Source of the DNA: Streptomyces sp. BA2
GTDB lineage: Bacteria; Actinomycetota; Actinomycetes; Streptomycetales; Streptomycetaceae
Assembly: GCF_009769735.1 (NCBI RefSeq)
Contig: NZ_WSRO01000002.1
Coordinates: 7,861,001 to 7,925,000 of the forward strand
DNA: 64,000 bases
Direction of reading: 5' to 3'
A program made the position numbers and the translations under genes. The notes under the pieces are model-generated. The model was not told where the DNA came from. It worked only from the letters and a program-made list of their open reading frames with translations, and searched no databases. The first letter of the stretch is position 1, and every line of letters starts with the position of its first letter. Shown one piece after another: positions 39,366-48,813 of the stretch.

Positions 39366-40390
39366 TGCAGCTCTCCGCACCTCTCGCCTACGCGGGCGAC
39401 CCGCGCCAGGCCGCCGACGACGTCGCGGCCCTGGAGTCCGCCGGTCTGGACGCCGTCTGGGTGGCGGAGGCGTACGGCTTCGACTCGCCCACCATCATGG
39501 GCTACCTGGCCGCGCGCACCGAGCGTATGAAGATCGGCGCCGCGATCCTCAACGTCTACTCGCGCACCCCGGCCCTCATCGCCCAGACTGCCGCCGGGCT
39601 CGACGCGATCTCCGGCGGGCGGGCGATCATCGGGCTCGGCGCCTCGGGCCCGCAGGTCGTCGAGGGCTGGCACGGAAAGCCCTACGACAAGCCCCTGGCC
39701 CGTACCCGCGAAGCCATCGAGCTGACCCGCCGCATCCTGCGCCGCGAGGTCATCGACCACCACGGCATCACGGACATGCCGCTGCCCGAGGAGAAGGGCG
39801 GCAAGCTGGGCAAGCCGCTCAAGATCCTCACCAGGCCGGTGCGTTCGGAAGTGCCTCTGTACGTCGCTTCCCTGGGCCCCGCCAACGTCCGGATGACCGC
39901 CGAGATCGCCGACGGCTGGCTGCCCACCCTCTTCATCCCGGAGAAGGCCCACCAGGTGTGGGGCGCTCCGCTCGCCGAAGGCAAGGAGAAGCGCGATCCG
40001 GCGCTCGGCCCGTTGCAGACGGTCGCGGGCGGACTGCTCGCCATCGGTGACGACGCGGCGGCCGTACGGGATATGGCCCGGCCTCAAATCGCCCTCTACG
40101 TAGGCGGCATGGGCGCGCCGGGGAAGAACTTCTACAACGACCTCGCGGTCGCGTACGGCTACGAGAAGGAGGCCAAGCGCATCCAGGAGCTGTATCTCTC
40201 GGGCAAGAAGAAGGAAGCCGAGGCCGCCGTCCCGGACGAGTTCTGCGAGCTCATGTCGCTGTGCGGACCCGAGAGCTACGTCCGTGAGCGTGTCGAGGCC
40301 TTCCGCGAGGCGGGCGTCACCATGCTCAACGTCATTCCCGTCGGCCCCGAGCCGGCCAAGTTGATCGAGACCGTCAAGGGCTGGCTCTAG
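39365..40390 (+). CDS. LLM-class F420/flavin-dependent oxidoreductase
   Basis: The 341-residue protein is a luciferase-like TIM-barrel enzyme: FDSPTIMGYLAARTERMKIGAAI, YSRTPALIAQTAAGLDAISGGRAIIGLGASGPQVVEGWHG, and PLYVASLGPANVRMTAEIADGWLPTLF. This pattern is that of actinobacterial LLM enzymes that use coenzyme F420. The ATG at 39365 overlaps the previous stop (TGATG), so it is translationally coupled to the CaiB-type gene. In a beta-oxidation operon it could act as an extra acyl or alcohol oxidoreductase. The substrate and cofactor were not determined. Confidence 0.9.
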   Translation: MQLSAPLAYAGDPRQAADDVAALESAGLDAVWVAEAYGFDSPTIMGYLAARTERMKIGAAILNVYSRTPALIAQTAAGLDAISGGRAIIGLGASGPQVVEGWHGKPYDKPLARTREAIELTRRILRREVIDHHGITDMPLPEEKGGKLGKPLKILTRPVRSEVPLYVASLGPANVRMTAEIADGWLPTLFIPEKAHQVWGAPLAEGKEKRDPALGPLQTVAGGLLAIGDDAAAVRDMARPQIALYVGGMGAPGKNFYNDLAVAYGYEKEAKRIQELYLSGKKKEAEAAVPDEFCELMSLCGPESYVRERVEAFREAGVTMLNVIPVGPEPAKLIETVKGWL

Positions 40391-40407
40391 GGTCCAGGAG
40401 GCCGTAC

Positions 40408-41550
40408 GTGAAGCGACAGATCTTTACCGCCGAACACGAGGCGTTCCGCGAGACCGTCCGCACCTTCCTGACCAAGGAGGTGCTGCCCCACTACGAGGAG
40501 TGGGAGAAGGACGGCATCGTCAGCCGTGACGCCTGGCTCGCGGCGGGCAAGCAGGGGCTGCTCGGGCTCGCCGTGCCCGAGGAGTACGGAGGGGGCGGGA
40601 ACGCCGACTTCCGCTACAGCGCGGTCCTCGCCGAGGAGTTCACCCGCGCGGGAGCTTCCGGGCTCGCGCTCGGCCTGCACAACGACATCATCGGCCCGTA
40701 CCTGACCTCCCTGGCCACCGAGGACCAGAAGCGGCGCTGGCTGCCCGGCTTCTGCTCCGGCGAGATCATCACGGCCATCGCGATGACCGAGCCGGGCGCG
40801 GGCTCCGACCTCCAGGGCATCCGCACCACCGCCACGGACCAGGGCGACCACTGGCTGCTCAACGGCTCCAAGACGTTCATCTCGAACGGCATCCTGGCCG
40901 ACCTCGTCATCGTCGTCGCCAAGACCTCCCCCGAGGGCGGCGCGAAGGGCCTGTCCCTGCTGGTCGTCGAGCGCGGCACGGACGGCTTCGAGCGGGGCCG
41001 CAACCTCGACAAGATCGGCCAGAAGTCCCAGGACACCGCCGAGTTGTTCTTCAACGACGTACGCGTCCCCAAGGAGAACCTCCTCGGCGAGCTCGACGGC
41101 GCGTTCATCCACCTGATGACGAACCTCGCGCAGGAGCGCATGGGCATCGCCGTCGCGGGCATCGCCGCCGCCGAGAACCTCCTGGAGATCACCACGGCGT
41201 ACGTCAAGGAGCGCGAGGCCTTCGGGCGTCCGCTCTCCAAGCTCCAGCACATCCGCTTCGAGATCGCCGAGATGGCCACCGAGTGCGCGGTCACCCGTAC
41301 GTTCCTCGACCGCTGCATCGTCGATCACGCGAACGGGGAACTCGACGCCGTGCACGCCTCGATGGCCAAGTGGTGGGCCACCGAGCTGCAAAAACGCGTC
41401 GCCGACCGCTGCCTGCAACTGCACGGCGGATACGGCTACATGACCGAGTACCGCGTCGCCAAGGCCTTCACCGACGGCCGCATCCAGACGATCTACGGAG
41501 GTACGACCGAGATCATGAAGGAGATCATCGGCCGCTCCCTGCTCGCCTGA
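40408..41550 (+). CDS. Acyl-CoA dehydrogenase
   Basis: The 380-residue flavoenzyme performs the first step of beta-oxidation, forming trans-2-enoyl-CoA. FAD-binding segments are IAMTEPGAGSDLQGI and WLLNGSKTFISNG. The C-terminal region has QLHGGYGYMTEYRVAKAFTDGRIQTIYGGTTEIMKEIIGRSL, with the catalytic glutamate in GGTTE. The GTG start at 40408 has AGGAGG six bases upstream. It lies 17 bases after the LLM gene in the same operon. Chain-length preference cannot be read, but the racemase context hints at branched substrates. Confidence 0.95.
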   Translation: MKRQIFTAEHEAFRETVRTFLTKEVLPHYEEWEKDGIVSRDAWLAAGKQGLLGLAVPEEYGGGGNADFRYSAVLAEEFTRAGASGLALGLHNDIIGPYLTSLATEDQKRRWLPGFCSGEIITAIAMTEPGAGSDLQGIRTTATDQGDHWLLNGSKTFISNGILADLVIVVAKTSPEGGAKGLSLLVVERGTDGFERGRNLDKIGQKSQDTAELFFNDVRVPKENLLGELDGAFIHLMTNLAQERMGIAVAGIAAAENLLEITTAYVKEREAFGRPLSKLQHIRFEIAEMATECAVTRTFLDRCIVDHANGELDAVHASMAKWWATELQKRVADRCLQLHGGYGYMTEYRVAKAFTDGRIQTIYGGTTEIMKEIIGRSLLA

Positions 41551-41607
41551 GCCCGACCGACCCTCATCTTCAAAATCTTCAAAGTTCTTATGCGAAAGGC
41601 TGCTGTC

Positions 41608-42828
41608 TTGACCACCGAAGCGTACGTATACGACGCGATCCGCACCCCGCGCGGACGCGGCAAGGCCAATGGCGCCCTGCACGGCACCAAGCCGATCGAC
41701 CTCGTCGTCGGCCTGATCCACGAGATCAGGGCGCGTTTCCCCGACCTGGACCCGGCGGCCGTCGACGACATCGTCCTCGGCGTCGTGGGCCCCGTCGGCG
41801 ACCAGGGCTCCGACATCGCGCGCATCGCGGCCATCGCCGCCGGTCTTCCCGACACCGTCGCGGGCGTCCAGGAGAACCGCTTCTGCGCCTCGGGTCTGGA
41901 AGCGGTCAACATGGCAGCGATGAAGGTGCGTTCGGGCTGGGAGGACCTCGTCCTCGCGGGCGGCGTCGAGTCGATGTCGCGTGTCCCGATGGCCTCGGAC
42001 GGCGGCGCCTGGTTCGCCGACCCGATGACCAACTACGAGACGGGCTTCGTGCCGCAGGGCATCGGCGCCGACCTGATCGCCACCGTCGAGGGCTACTCCC
42101 GGCGTGACGTGGACGAGTACGCCGCCCTGTCCCAGGAGCGCGCCGCGGCGGCCTGGAAGGACAGCCGCTTCGAGAAGTCCGTCGTGCCGGTCAAGGACCG
42201 CAGCGGCCTGGTCGTCCTTGACCACGACGAGTACATGCGGCCGGGCACCACCGCCGACTCGCTCGCCAAGCTGAAGCCGTCCTTCAAGGACATCGGCGAC
42301 CTCGGCGGCTTCGATGCCGTCGCGCTGCAGAAGTACCACTGGGTCGAGAAGATCGACCACGTCCACCACGCGGGCAACTCCTCCGGCATCGTGGACGGCG
42401 CCGCGCTCGTCGCCATCGGCAGCAAGGAGGTCGGCGAGCGTTACGGCCTCGCGCCGCGCGCCCGGATCGTCTCCGCGGCCGTCTCCGGCTCGGAGCCGAC
42501 CATCATGCTCACCGGTCCGGCGCCCGCCGCGCGCAAGGCGCTCGCCAAGGCGGGTCTGACCATCGACGACATCGACCTCGTCGAGATCAACGAAGCGTTC
42601 GCGGCGGTCGTGCTTCGCTTCGTCGAGGACATGGGCCTGTCCCTGGACAAGGTCAACGTCAACGGCGGAGCGATTGCGTTGGGCCATCCCCTGGGCGCGA
42701 CCGGGGCGATGATCCTGGGCACGCTGGTGGACGAGCTGGAGCGGCGTGACCTGCGGTACGGGCTCGTGACGCTCTGCGTCGGCGGCGGGATGGGGATCGC
42801 CACGATCGTGGAACGAGTTTCCGGCTAA
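41608..42828 (+). CDS. fadA: Acetyl-CoA C-acyltransferase (thiolase)
   Basis: The 406-residue enzyme cleaves 3-ketoacyl-CoA to shorten the chain by two carbons. The nucleophile cysteine is in [13 protein letters not shown], the conserved histidine in [18 protein letters not shown] and the second cysteine in [18 protein letters not shown] is also present. The TTG at 41608 gives [15 protein letters not shown], which matches the family start; an ATG six codons earlier at 41590 is an alternative. It belongs to the operon with the acyl-CoA dehydrogenase. A large inverted repeat separates it from the FadB-type gene. Confidence 0.93.
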   Translation: MTTEAYVYDAIRTPRGRGKANGALHGTKPIDLVVGLIHEIRARFPDLDPAAVDDIVLGVVGPVGDQGSDIARIAAIAAGLPDTVAGVQENRFCASGLEAVNMAAMKVRSGWEDLVLAGGVESMSRVPMASDGGAWFADPMTNYETGFVPQGIGADLIATVEGYSRRDVDEYAALSQERAAAAWKDSRFEKSVVPVKDRSGLVVLDHDEYMRPGTTADSLAKLKPSFKDIGDLGGFDAVALQKYHWVEKIDHVHHAGNSSGIVDGAALVAIGSKEVGERYGLAPRARIVSAAVSGSEPTIMLTGPAPAARKALAKAGLTIDDIDLVEINEAFAAVVLRFVEDMGLSLDKVNVNGGAIALGHPLGATGAMILGTLVDELERRDLRYGLVTLCVGGGMGIATIVERVSG

Positions 42829-42872
42829 GCGCCGGTGGGGCTGTGTCCGTCGCCGACTGCAGGTGCGTTGTG

Positions 42873-42984
42873 GCTGGTCGCGCAGTTCCCCGCGCCCCTG
42901 AGATGCGCACTTCGTGCGGCATCTCATCGGGGAAGGCTGCGCGCAGCGCATGCCTTCAGGGGCGCGGGGAACTGCGCGACCAGC
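42873..42984. repeat. Cruciform-like element: 29-bp inverted repeat enclosing two hairpins
   Basis: The left arm (42873-42901, starting GCTGGTCGCGCAGTTCCCC) and right arm (42956-42984, ending GGGAACTGCGCGACCAGC) are perfect inverted copies of 29 bases. Between them lie two smaller hairpins, AGATGC-GCAC-TTC-GTGC-GGCATCT and GAAGGC...GCCTTC. The whole could form a four-way structure in the thiolase/FadB gap. It is made of the same repeat family seen at 21692. Confidence 0.8.
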
Positions 42985-43081
42985 CCCCACCGGCGGTCAG
43001 TCGGCCACGAACCGCAGCCACCCTCCCCGGACCCCGCCCACGCCCACGGCCTTCCGCATCAGACTTCACGGAGACAAGACC

Positions 43082-45253
43082 ATGACCGAAAGCACGACCA
43101 TCCGCTGGGAACAGGACGACACCGGCGTCGTCACCCTCGTCCTCGACGACCCCAACCAGTCCGCGAACACCATGAACCAGGGGTTCAAGGACTCCATCGC
43201 GGCGATCGCCGAGCGCGCGGAGGCCGAGAAGGACTCCATCCGCGGCATCATCTACACCTCCGCCAAGAAGACCTTCTTCGCGGGGGGTGACCTGAAGGAC
43301 ATGATGCAGGCAGGGCCCGAGAACGCGCGGGACGCGTTCGAGGCGGGGGTCGCCATCAAGGGCTCCCTGCGCCGCATCGAGACCCTGGGCAAGCCGGTCG
43401 TCGCCGCGATCAACGGCGCGGCCCTCGGCGGCGGTTACGAGATCGCCCTCGCCAGCCACCACCGCGTCGCGCTCGACGCGTCCGGATCCAAGATCGGCCT
43501 GCCCGAGGTCACCCTCGGCCTGCTCCCCGCGGGCGGCGGCGTGACCCGCACCGTACGCCTCATGGGCATCGCGGACGCGCTCCTCAAGGTGCTCCTCCAG
43601 GGCACCCAGTACTCCCCGAAGCGCGCCTTGGAGAACGGCCTCGTCCACGAAGTGGCCGTCACTCGCGAGGAGATGATCGAGAAGGCCCGCGCCTTCATCG
43701 ACGCCAACCCCGAGTCGGCCCAGCCCTGGGACAAGCCGGGCTACCGCATCCCCGGTGGCACCCCGGCCAACCCGAAGTTCGCGGCGAACCTGCCCGCCTT
43801 CCCGGCCAACCTCAAGAAGCAGATCAACGGCGCCCCCTACCCGGCCCCGCGCAACATCCTCGCGGCCGCCGTCGAGGGCTCGCAGGTCGACTTCGAGACC
43901 GCGCAGACCATCGAGGCCCGGTACTTCACCGAGCTGGTCACCGGGCAGACCGCGAAGAACATGATCCAGGCGTTCTTCTTCGACCTGCAGGCCGTCAACT
44001 CCGGCGCCAACAGGCCCAAGGGCATCGAGCCGCGCCAGGTCCGCAAGGCCGCCGTCCTCGGCGCCGGGATGATGGGCGCGGGCATCGCCTACTCCTGTGC
44101 CCGCGCGGGCATCGAGGTCGTCCTCAAGGACGTCTCCGCCGAGGCCGCCGCCAAGGGCAAGGCGTACTCGGAGAAGCTGTGCGCCAAGGCGGTGGAGCGG
44201 GGGCGTACGACCCAGGAGAAGGCGGACGCGCTGCTCGCCCGCATCACGCCGACCGCCGACCCGCAGGACCTCGCGGGCTGCGACGCCGTGATCGAGGCCG
44301 TCTTCGAGGACACCGCCCTCAAGCACAAGGTGTTCCAGGAGATCCAGGACATCATCGAGCCGGACGCGCTGCTCTGCTCCAACACCTCGACGCTGCCGAT
44401 CACCCAGCTTGCCGAGGGCGTCACGCGGCCCGTCGACTTCATCGGCCTGCACTTCTTCTCGCCCGTCGACAAGATGCCGCTCGTCGAGATCATCAAGGGC
44501 GAGCGGACCGGGGACGAGGCCCTTGCGCGCGCCTTCGACCTCGTACGCCAGATCAACAAGACGCCGATCGTCGTCAACGACTCGCGTGGCTTCTTCACTT
44601 CGCGCGTGATCGGGCACTTCATCAACGAAGGCGTCGCGATGGTCGGCGAGGGTATCGAGCCCGCGTCGATCGAGCAGGCCGCGGCCCAGGCGGGCTACCC
44701 GGCGAAGGTCCTCTCCCTGATGGACGAGCTGACCCTCACCCTGCCGCGCAAGATCCGCAACGAGACGAAGCGCGCCGTCGAGGAGGCCGGCGGCACGTGG
44801 GCCGGGCACCCCTCGGACTCCGTCATCGACCGCATGGTCGACGAGTTCGAGCGTCCCGGCAGGAGCGGGGGAGCGGGCTTCTACGAGTACGTGGACGGCA
44901 AACGCGCGGGCCTGTGGCCGGGGCTGCGCGAGCACTTCACCAAGCCGGGCACGCAGATCCCGTTCGAGGACATGCAGGAGCGGATGCTGTTCTCCGAGGC
45001 GCTCGACACCGTGCGCCTGGTCGAGGAGGGCGTCCTGACGTCCGTCGCGGACGCCAACATCGGTTCCATCTTCGGCATCGGCTTCCCCGGCTGGACCGGT
45101 GGCGTGCTCCAGTACATCAACGGCTACGAAGGCGGCCTGCCCGGATTCGTGGCACGCGCGCGCGAGTTGGCCGACCGCTACGGGGAGCGGTTCACGCCGC
45201 CCGCGCTGCTCGTCGAGAAGGCGGACAAGGGCGAGAAGTTCAGCGACGCCTGA
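43082..45253 (+). CDS. fadB: FadB-type multifunctional enzyme (enoyl-CoA hydratase / 3-hydroxyacyl-CoA dehydrogenase)
   Basis: The 723-residue protein combines an N-terminal crotonase domain (KKTFFAGGDLKDM, NGAALGGGYEIALASHHR, LPEVTLGLLPAGGG). A C-terminal NAD-dependent 3-hydroxyacyl-CoA dehydrogenase follows (VLGAGMMGAGIAYSCARAG, then FIGLHFFSPVDKMPLVEII and NDSRGFFTSRV). It carries out steps two and three of beta-oxidation. The ATG at 43082 has GGAG eight bases upstream. It closes the operon and is followed by a perfect 12-pair terminator hairpin. With the thiolase it may form the trifunctional complex. Confidence 0.96.
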   Translation: MTESTTIRWEQDDTGVVTLVLDDPNQSANTMNQGFKDSIAAIAERAEAEKDSIRGIIYTSAKKTFFAGGDLKDMMQAGPENARDAFEAGVAIKGSLRRIETLGKPVVAAINGAALGGGYEIALASHHRVALDASGSKIGLPEVTLGLLPAGGGVTRTVRLMGIADALLKVLLQGTQYSPKRALENGLVHEVAVTREEMIEKARAFIDANPESAQPWDKPGYRIPGGTPANPKFAANLPAFPANLKKQINGAPYPAPRNILAAAVEGSQVDFETAQTIEARYFTELVTGQTAKNMIQAFFFDLQAVNSGANRPKGIEPRQVRKAAVLGAGMMGAGIAYSCARAGIEVVLKDVSAEAAAKGKAYSEKLCAKAVERGRTTQEKADALLARITPTADPQDLAGCDAVIEAVFEDTALKHKVFQEIQDIIEPDALLCSNTSTLPITQLAEGVTRPVDFIGLHFFSPVDKMPLVEIIKGERTGDEALARAFDLVRQINKTPIVVNDSRGFFTSRVIGHFINEGVAMVGEGIEPASIEQAAAQAGYPAKVLSLMDELTLTLPRKIRNETKRAVEEAGGTWAGHPSDSVIDRMVDEFERPGRSGGAGFYEYVDGKRAGLWPGLREHFTKPGTQIPFEDMQERMLFSEALDTVRLVEEGVLTSVADANIGSIFGIGFPGWTGGVLQYINGYEGGLPGFVARARELADRYGERFTPPALLVEKADKGEKFSDA

Positions 45254-45265
45254 CCCCGGTCACCT

Positions 45266-45297
45266 GCGGTTCCGCCCGTGTGCGGGGGCGGAACCGC
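45266..45297 (+). terminator. Terminator of the fatty-acid operon
   Basis: GCGGTTCCGCCC and GGGCGGAACCGC form a perfect 12-base-pair stem 12 bases after the FadB-type stop. It ends the operon before the decayed lipoprotein gene. Confidence 0.85.
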
Positions 45298-45333
45298 GGG
45301 GCCGCGCCCCCGCGTCGTATCCTGCCGAAGAGC

Positions 45334-45915
45334 ATGGCTGTGGGGGCAAGAAGAAGAACAAGAAGAGCAAGTCGGCTTCGGGGTCGTCGCACAGCCGCAC
45401 CATCGGCGGCGCGACCGGCGGCGGATCCGCCGCCCTGCGCAACGTCAGCACCGAGCTGCACAGCCGCGCCAAGGCGCCCTCCGTGTGCCAGGACCCCGGC
45501 GGCACGTGCAAGAACGCCGTCGCCAACGGCCAGGTCGGCTACCGCACCGACGACCAAGACCGAAGGCGCGAGTTACGACCTGATCGTCTACCGCAACGAG
45601 CGGGCCGCCGAGCGCGCCTTCGCCGCCTGGGAGAGCTACGCCCGCAACAACAAGCACGAGCTCAAGATCCTCGACGGACCGCCGCAGGGCGAGTCGAGCA
45701 TCAGCTACGCGTACAAGACCGCCGCGAAGAAGAACACGCAGACGGTCGTGATCTTCCAGGGCAAGTACATCGGCACGCTCGAACTCCGGGACACCGCCGG
45801 TAACGCCGCCGGACGGAAGGACCTCCTGACCCTCTCCGAGGTCTTCGCCACCCGTCTCGTGCAGGCCACGCGGGGCGAGACGCCTACCGCGACGGCGGCC
45901 AACGTCAGGGTGTAG
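45334..45915 (+). pseudogene. Decayed lipoprotein gene (lost signal peptide and frameshift)
   Basis: A -10 hexamer TATCCT (45318-45323) precedes an ATG at 45334, but reading from it gives arginine-rich nonsense. One base-shifted frame from 45339 encodes CGGKKKNKKSKSASGSSH and then NVSTELHSRAKAPSVCQDP, a typical region just after a lipobox cysteine, so the signal peptide has been deleted. Near 45545-45556 the reading must shift by one base to continue as TEGASYDLIVYRNE and on to the TAG at 45915. This gives a plausible C-terminal domain (AFAAWESYARNNKHELKILD, TVVIFQGKYIGTLEL). Two lesions make it a pseudogene unless the sequence has errors. Confidence 0.7.
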
Positions 45916-45947
45916 CAAGTGAGTTGCCGCCAGGTTGGGGGAGTGGC

Positions 45948-46688
45948 TCAGCCCTCGTCGAGCCACTCCCGCAGCTCCTCCTTGAGGGAGCGCTGGAACG
46001 CCGTCACCAGGGCCTGCACCACCATCGGCTGCATATGGGCCGACAGGGAGCGCATCGCCGCCACGTGCTCCGGGTCCGACTCCCGGTCCCGGTAGGGCCC
46101 CCACACCTCGTCGCGGAAGAGCCGGGACAGCTCGACGGCTGCCGAGCGGGTGTGCTCCATCAGGACGGTGCGGGCCGCCAGGATCGTCTCGTGCGCGATG
46201 GGCACGTCGAGCAGTTCCACGCCCAGGCGCAGCAGCCCCGGGTCGACGCGATACGACCCCTGGGGCTCGGTCGGCGCGACGACCCCCATCGCCGAGAGCC
46301 GGTCCAGGTCCGCCGCGGTCAGCGAACGGCCCGCCCTGCGCTCCAGCTCCGCGTGGTCGGTGTCCTCGGCAGAGTCGGGGGCCCAGGAGGCCACCACCGC
46401 ACGGTGGATGGCGAGGTCGTGGGCGCTCAGATCGGGCGGCAGCTGTTCCAGGTACCGCTCGATCGCGGCCAGCGTCATGCCCTGGTGCTGCAACTCCTCG
46501 ATGAGCCCGAGCCGGGACAGATGCTCCTGGCCGTAATGACCGACCCGGCGCGGGCCTATCACCGGTGGCGGCAGCAGGCCCTTGGTGCTGTAGAAGCGGA
46601 TGGTGCGGACGGTGACGCCCGCGCGGGCGGCCAGCTCGTCGACTGTGAGCGTCGGCTCGTCCGTGCCCGACGTCGTCGTCATCGTCAT
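45948..46688 (-). CDS. MerR-family transcriptional regulator
   Basis: The 246-residue protein has an N-terminal MerR helix-turn-helix (LTVDELAARAGVTVRTIRFYSTKGLLPPP, about 12-40) with the second wing and dimer helix after it. A long C-terminal domain has no cysteines for metals, so it probably senses a small molecule, perhaps an acyl-CoA. It is divergent from the long-chain acyl-CoA ligase gene with 133 bases between starts. That space carries a clear inverted repeat (46742-46769). Control of the ligase is the natural inference. The ATG at 46688 lacks ideal spacing to its GGGGAGG. Confidence 0.9.
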   Translation of the reverse strand: MTMTTTSGTDEPTLTVDELAARAGVTVRTIRFYSTKGLLPPPVIGPRRVGHYGQEHLSRLGLIEELQHQGMTLAAIERYLEQLPPDLSAHDLAIHRAVVASWAPDSAEDTDHAELERRAGRSLTAADLDRLSAMGVVAPTEPQGSYRVDPGLLRLGVELLDVPIAHETILAARTVLMEHTRSAAVELSRLFRDEVWGPYRDRESDPEHVAAMRSLSAHMQPMVVQALVTAFQRSLKEELREWLDEG

Positions 46689-46741
46689 GGCAGCGCTTCG
46701 CCTCCCCAGTTGAGCCCCGACAGTTGTGCACCGATCAGGTG

Positions 46742-46769
46742 CAACAGTATTGCTGTCTCACCACTGTTG
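46742..46769. promoter_or_regulatory. Candidate MerR operator between regulator and ligase genes
   Basis: CAACAGT (46742-46748) and ACTGTTG (46763-46769) are perfect inverted arms separated by 14 bases. Next to it, GTTGTGCACC and GGTGCAAC (46732-46745) form another near-perfect inverted pair. Confidence 0.55.
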
Positions 46770-46821
46770 TGAAAGCGTCCGGGCCAGTCACTTGCTTCGT
46801 CGATGACGCCAGGAGGCGGTC

Positions 46822-48630
46822 ATGACCACGATCCTGCGACTCCCCGGGGAACCCGCCGACATCACCCTCCCCTCCCTGCTGCTCCGCAACGCCGAGGACC
46901 ACGGCGACCGCCCCGCACTCTCCTGGCGCGACACCCCCGAGGGGGAGTGGACGACGCTGACCTGGCGCGAAGCACGCCGTAAGGTCGCCGTCCTCGCCGC
47001 CGGGTACACGGCGCTCGGCGTACGGCGCGGTGAGCACGTCCTCATGATGATGGGCAACCGCCCCGAACACTGGCTGAGCGATCTCGCCCTCGTACACCTC
47101 GGCGCGGTGCCCATCACCGTGTACGGCACGTCGGCGCCCGAGCAGATCGCGCACATCGCCCGGCACAGCCGTGCCCGCTTCGCGATCGTCGAGGGCGCCC
47201 GCGAACTGGAACGCTGGGAGCCGCTCCTCTCGGACCCCGACGCGCCGATCGAGCGCCTGGTGGTCGTCGAGGCCGCCGACGCGGGCCCGCACCGCACGTA
47301 CGGCTCCCTGCACGCCACGGGAGGCCGGCTGTTCGACCCTGACGCCTTCGAGAAGGGCTGGCGCGAGTCCCGGTCCGACGATCCGCTCACCGTCGTCTAC
47401 ACCTCGGGCACAACCGGCGACCCCAAGGGCGTCCGCATCACGCACCGCAACGTCGTCCTCAACGGCGTCGCCCTGGACGCCGTCGTCGAGCTCCCCGACT
47501 TCGTGGAGCACATCAGCTACCTCCCCTTCGCACACGTCGCCGAGCGTATGCTGGGCATCTACTTGCCCGTCTTCCGCGCCTCACACGTGCACCTGTGCGC
47601 GGACCCGACCGCCGTCGCCGCGACCGCGCGCGAGCTGCGTCCCGCGCAGTTCTTCGGCGTCCCGCGCGTGTGGGAGAAGCTGGCCGCGTCCGTGAAGGCC
47701 GTGCTCGCCGGGCTGCCGGAAGAGCAGCGGGCGTCGATCGAGGCGGCGAACGAGACGACACGCGCGCGCGTGGAGTACGTCGAGCGCGGCGAGACGCCGC
47801 CGGCCGACGTGGAGACGGCGTACCGCGAGGCCAAGGAGAAGGTCATCGGCCCGCTGCTCTCCCTGGCCGGATTCGACCGCCTGGTGTGGACCGCGAGCGC
47901 GGCGGCTTCGATGCCCCTGGACGTCGTGCGCTTCTGGGCCGGCTTCGACATCGTGATCATGGACGCGTGGGGTCTCACGGAGACGACCGGGGTCGTCACC
48001 ATCAACACCCCCGCCGCCTTCCGTCTCGGCTCCGTGGGCAAGCCCCTGGACGGCCTGGAGATCCGCACCACCGACGACGGCGAGATCCTGGTGCGCGGCG
48101 CGACGGTCTTCGACGGCTATCTCCTGCCCGACGGGGGCGTGGAGTCGGCCTGTGACGCGGACGGTTGGTTCGCCACCGGCGATGTCGGGCGGATCGACGA
48201 GGACGGCTTCCTCTGGCTCACCGACCGCAAGAAGGAACTCATCGTGACCTCGACGGGCAAGAACGTCTCGCCCGCGCTCGTCGAGAACACCCTCAAGGAG
48301 CACCCCCTCATAGGCCAGGCCCTCGTCCACGGCGACGGCCGCTCCTACCTGGTGGCGCTGCTCGTCCTCGACCCCGAAATGGCCCCCGTCTGGGCCGCCG
48401 CTCAGGGGATCACGGGTGACCTGATGGCGAGCGAGGCCGTACAGGAGGAGGTCGCGCGGGCCGTCGAAGCGGCCAACGCGCGCCTCAACCGCACCGAGCA
48501 GATCAAGCGCTACCGCCTCCTCGGAGAGGAGTGGGGCCCCGAGACCGGGGAGCTGACGCCGTCCCTGAAGCTGCGCCGCAGGGTCATCAAGGAGAAGTAC
48601 GCGGAAGCCATCAACGGGCTGTACACCTAG
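46822..48630 (+). CDS. Long-chain acyl-CoA ligase (AMP-forming)
   Basis: The 602-residue enzyme activates fatty acids to acyl-CoA via acyl-AMP. The nucleotide motif is VVYTSGTTGDPKGVRITHRN, the A5-like motif MDAWGLTETTGVVTINTP, and the hinge DGWFATGDVGRIDEDGFLWLTDRKKELIVTSTGKNVSP. The C-terminal lysine region is ETGELTPSLKLRRRVIKEKY. This layout is that of the bacterial FadD15/long-chain class. The ATG at 46822 has AGGAGG about six bases upstream. It is divergent from a MerR regulator and supplies substrates to the beta-oxidation operon upstream. Confidence 0.94.
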   Translation: MTTILRLPGEPADITLPSLLLRNAEDHGDRPALSWRDTPEGEWTTLTWREARRKVAVLAAGYTALGVRRGEHVLMMMGNRPEHWLSDLALVHLGAVPITVYGTSAPEQIAHIARHSRARFAIVEGARELERWEPLLSDPDAPIERLVVVEAADAGPHRTYGSLHATGGRLFDPDAFEKGWRESRSDDPLTVVYTSGTTGDPKGVRITHRNVVLNGVALDAVVELPDFVEHISYLPFAHVAERMLGIYLPVFRASHVHLCADPTAVAATARELRPAQFFGVPRVWEKLAASVKAVLAGLPEEQRASIEAANETTRARVEYVERGETPPADVETAYREAKEKVIGPLLSLAGFDRLVWTASAAASMPLDVVRFWAGFDIVIMDAWGLTETTGVVTINTPAAFRLGSVGKPLDGLEIRTTDDGEILVRGATVFDGYLLPDGGVESACDADGWFATGDVGRIDEDGFLWLTDRKKELIVTSTGKNVSPALVENTLKEHPLIGQALVHGDGRSYLVALLVLDPEMAPVWAAAQGITGDLMASEAVQEEVARAVEAANARLNRTEQIKRYRLLGEEWGPETGELTPSLKLRRRVIKEKYAEAINGLYT

Positions 48631-48813
48631 TGATCATCGTGTGTACACCCCCTGCCCACCATGTGAGAAGTGCCGCTATGTGACGTGCGCCACCGCATGT
48701 CGGGCGATCTCTGGGGGAAGGTGTCGCGTCGGTCCACACACGTCAGGGGTGTCGTGGACCGGAGCACATCCGGACACCGGAGTTTTCCGGGCACCAGAGA
48801 GTAGACCCCCCAC

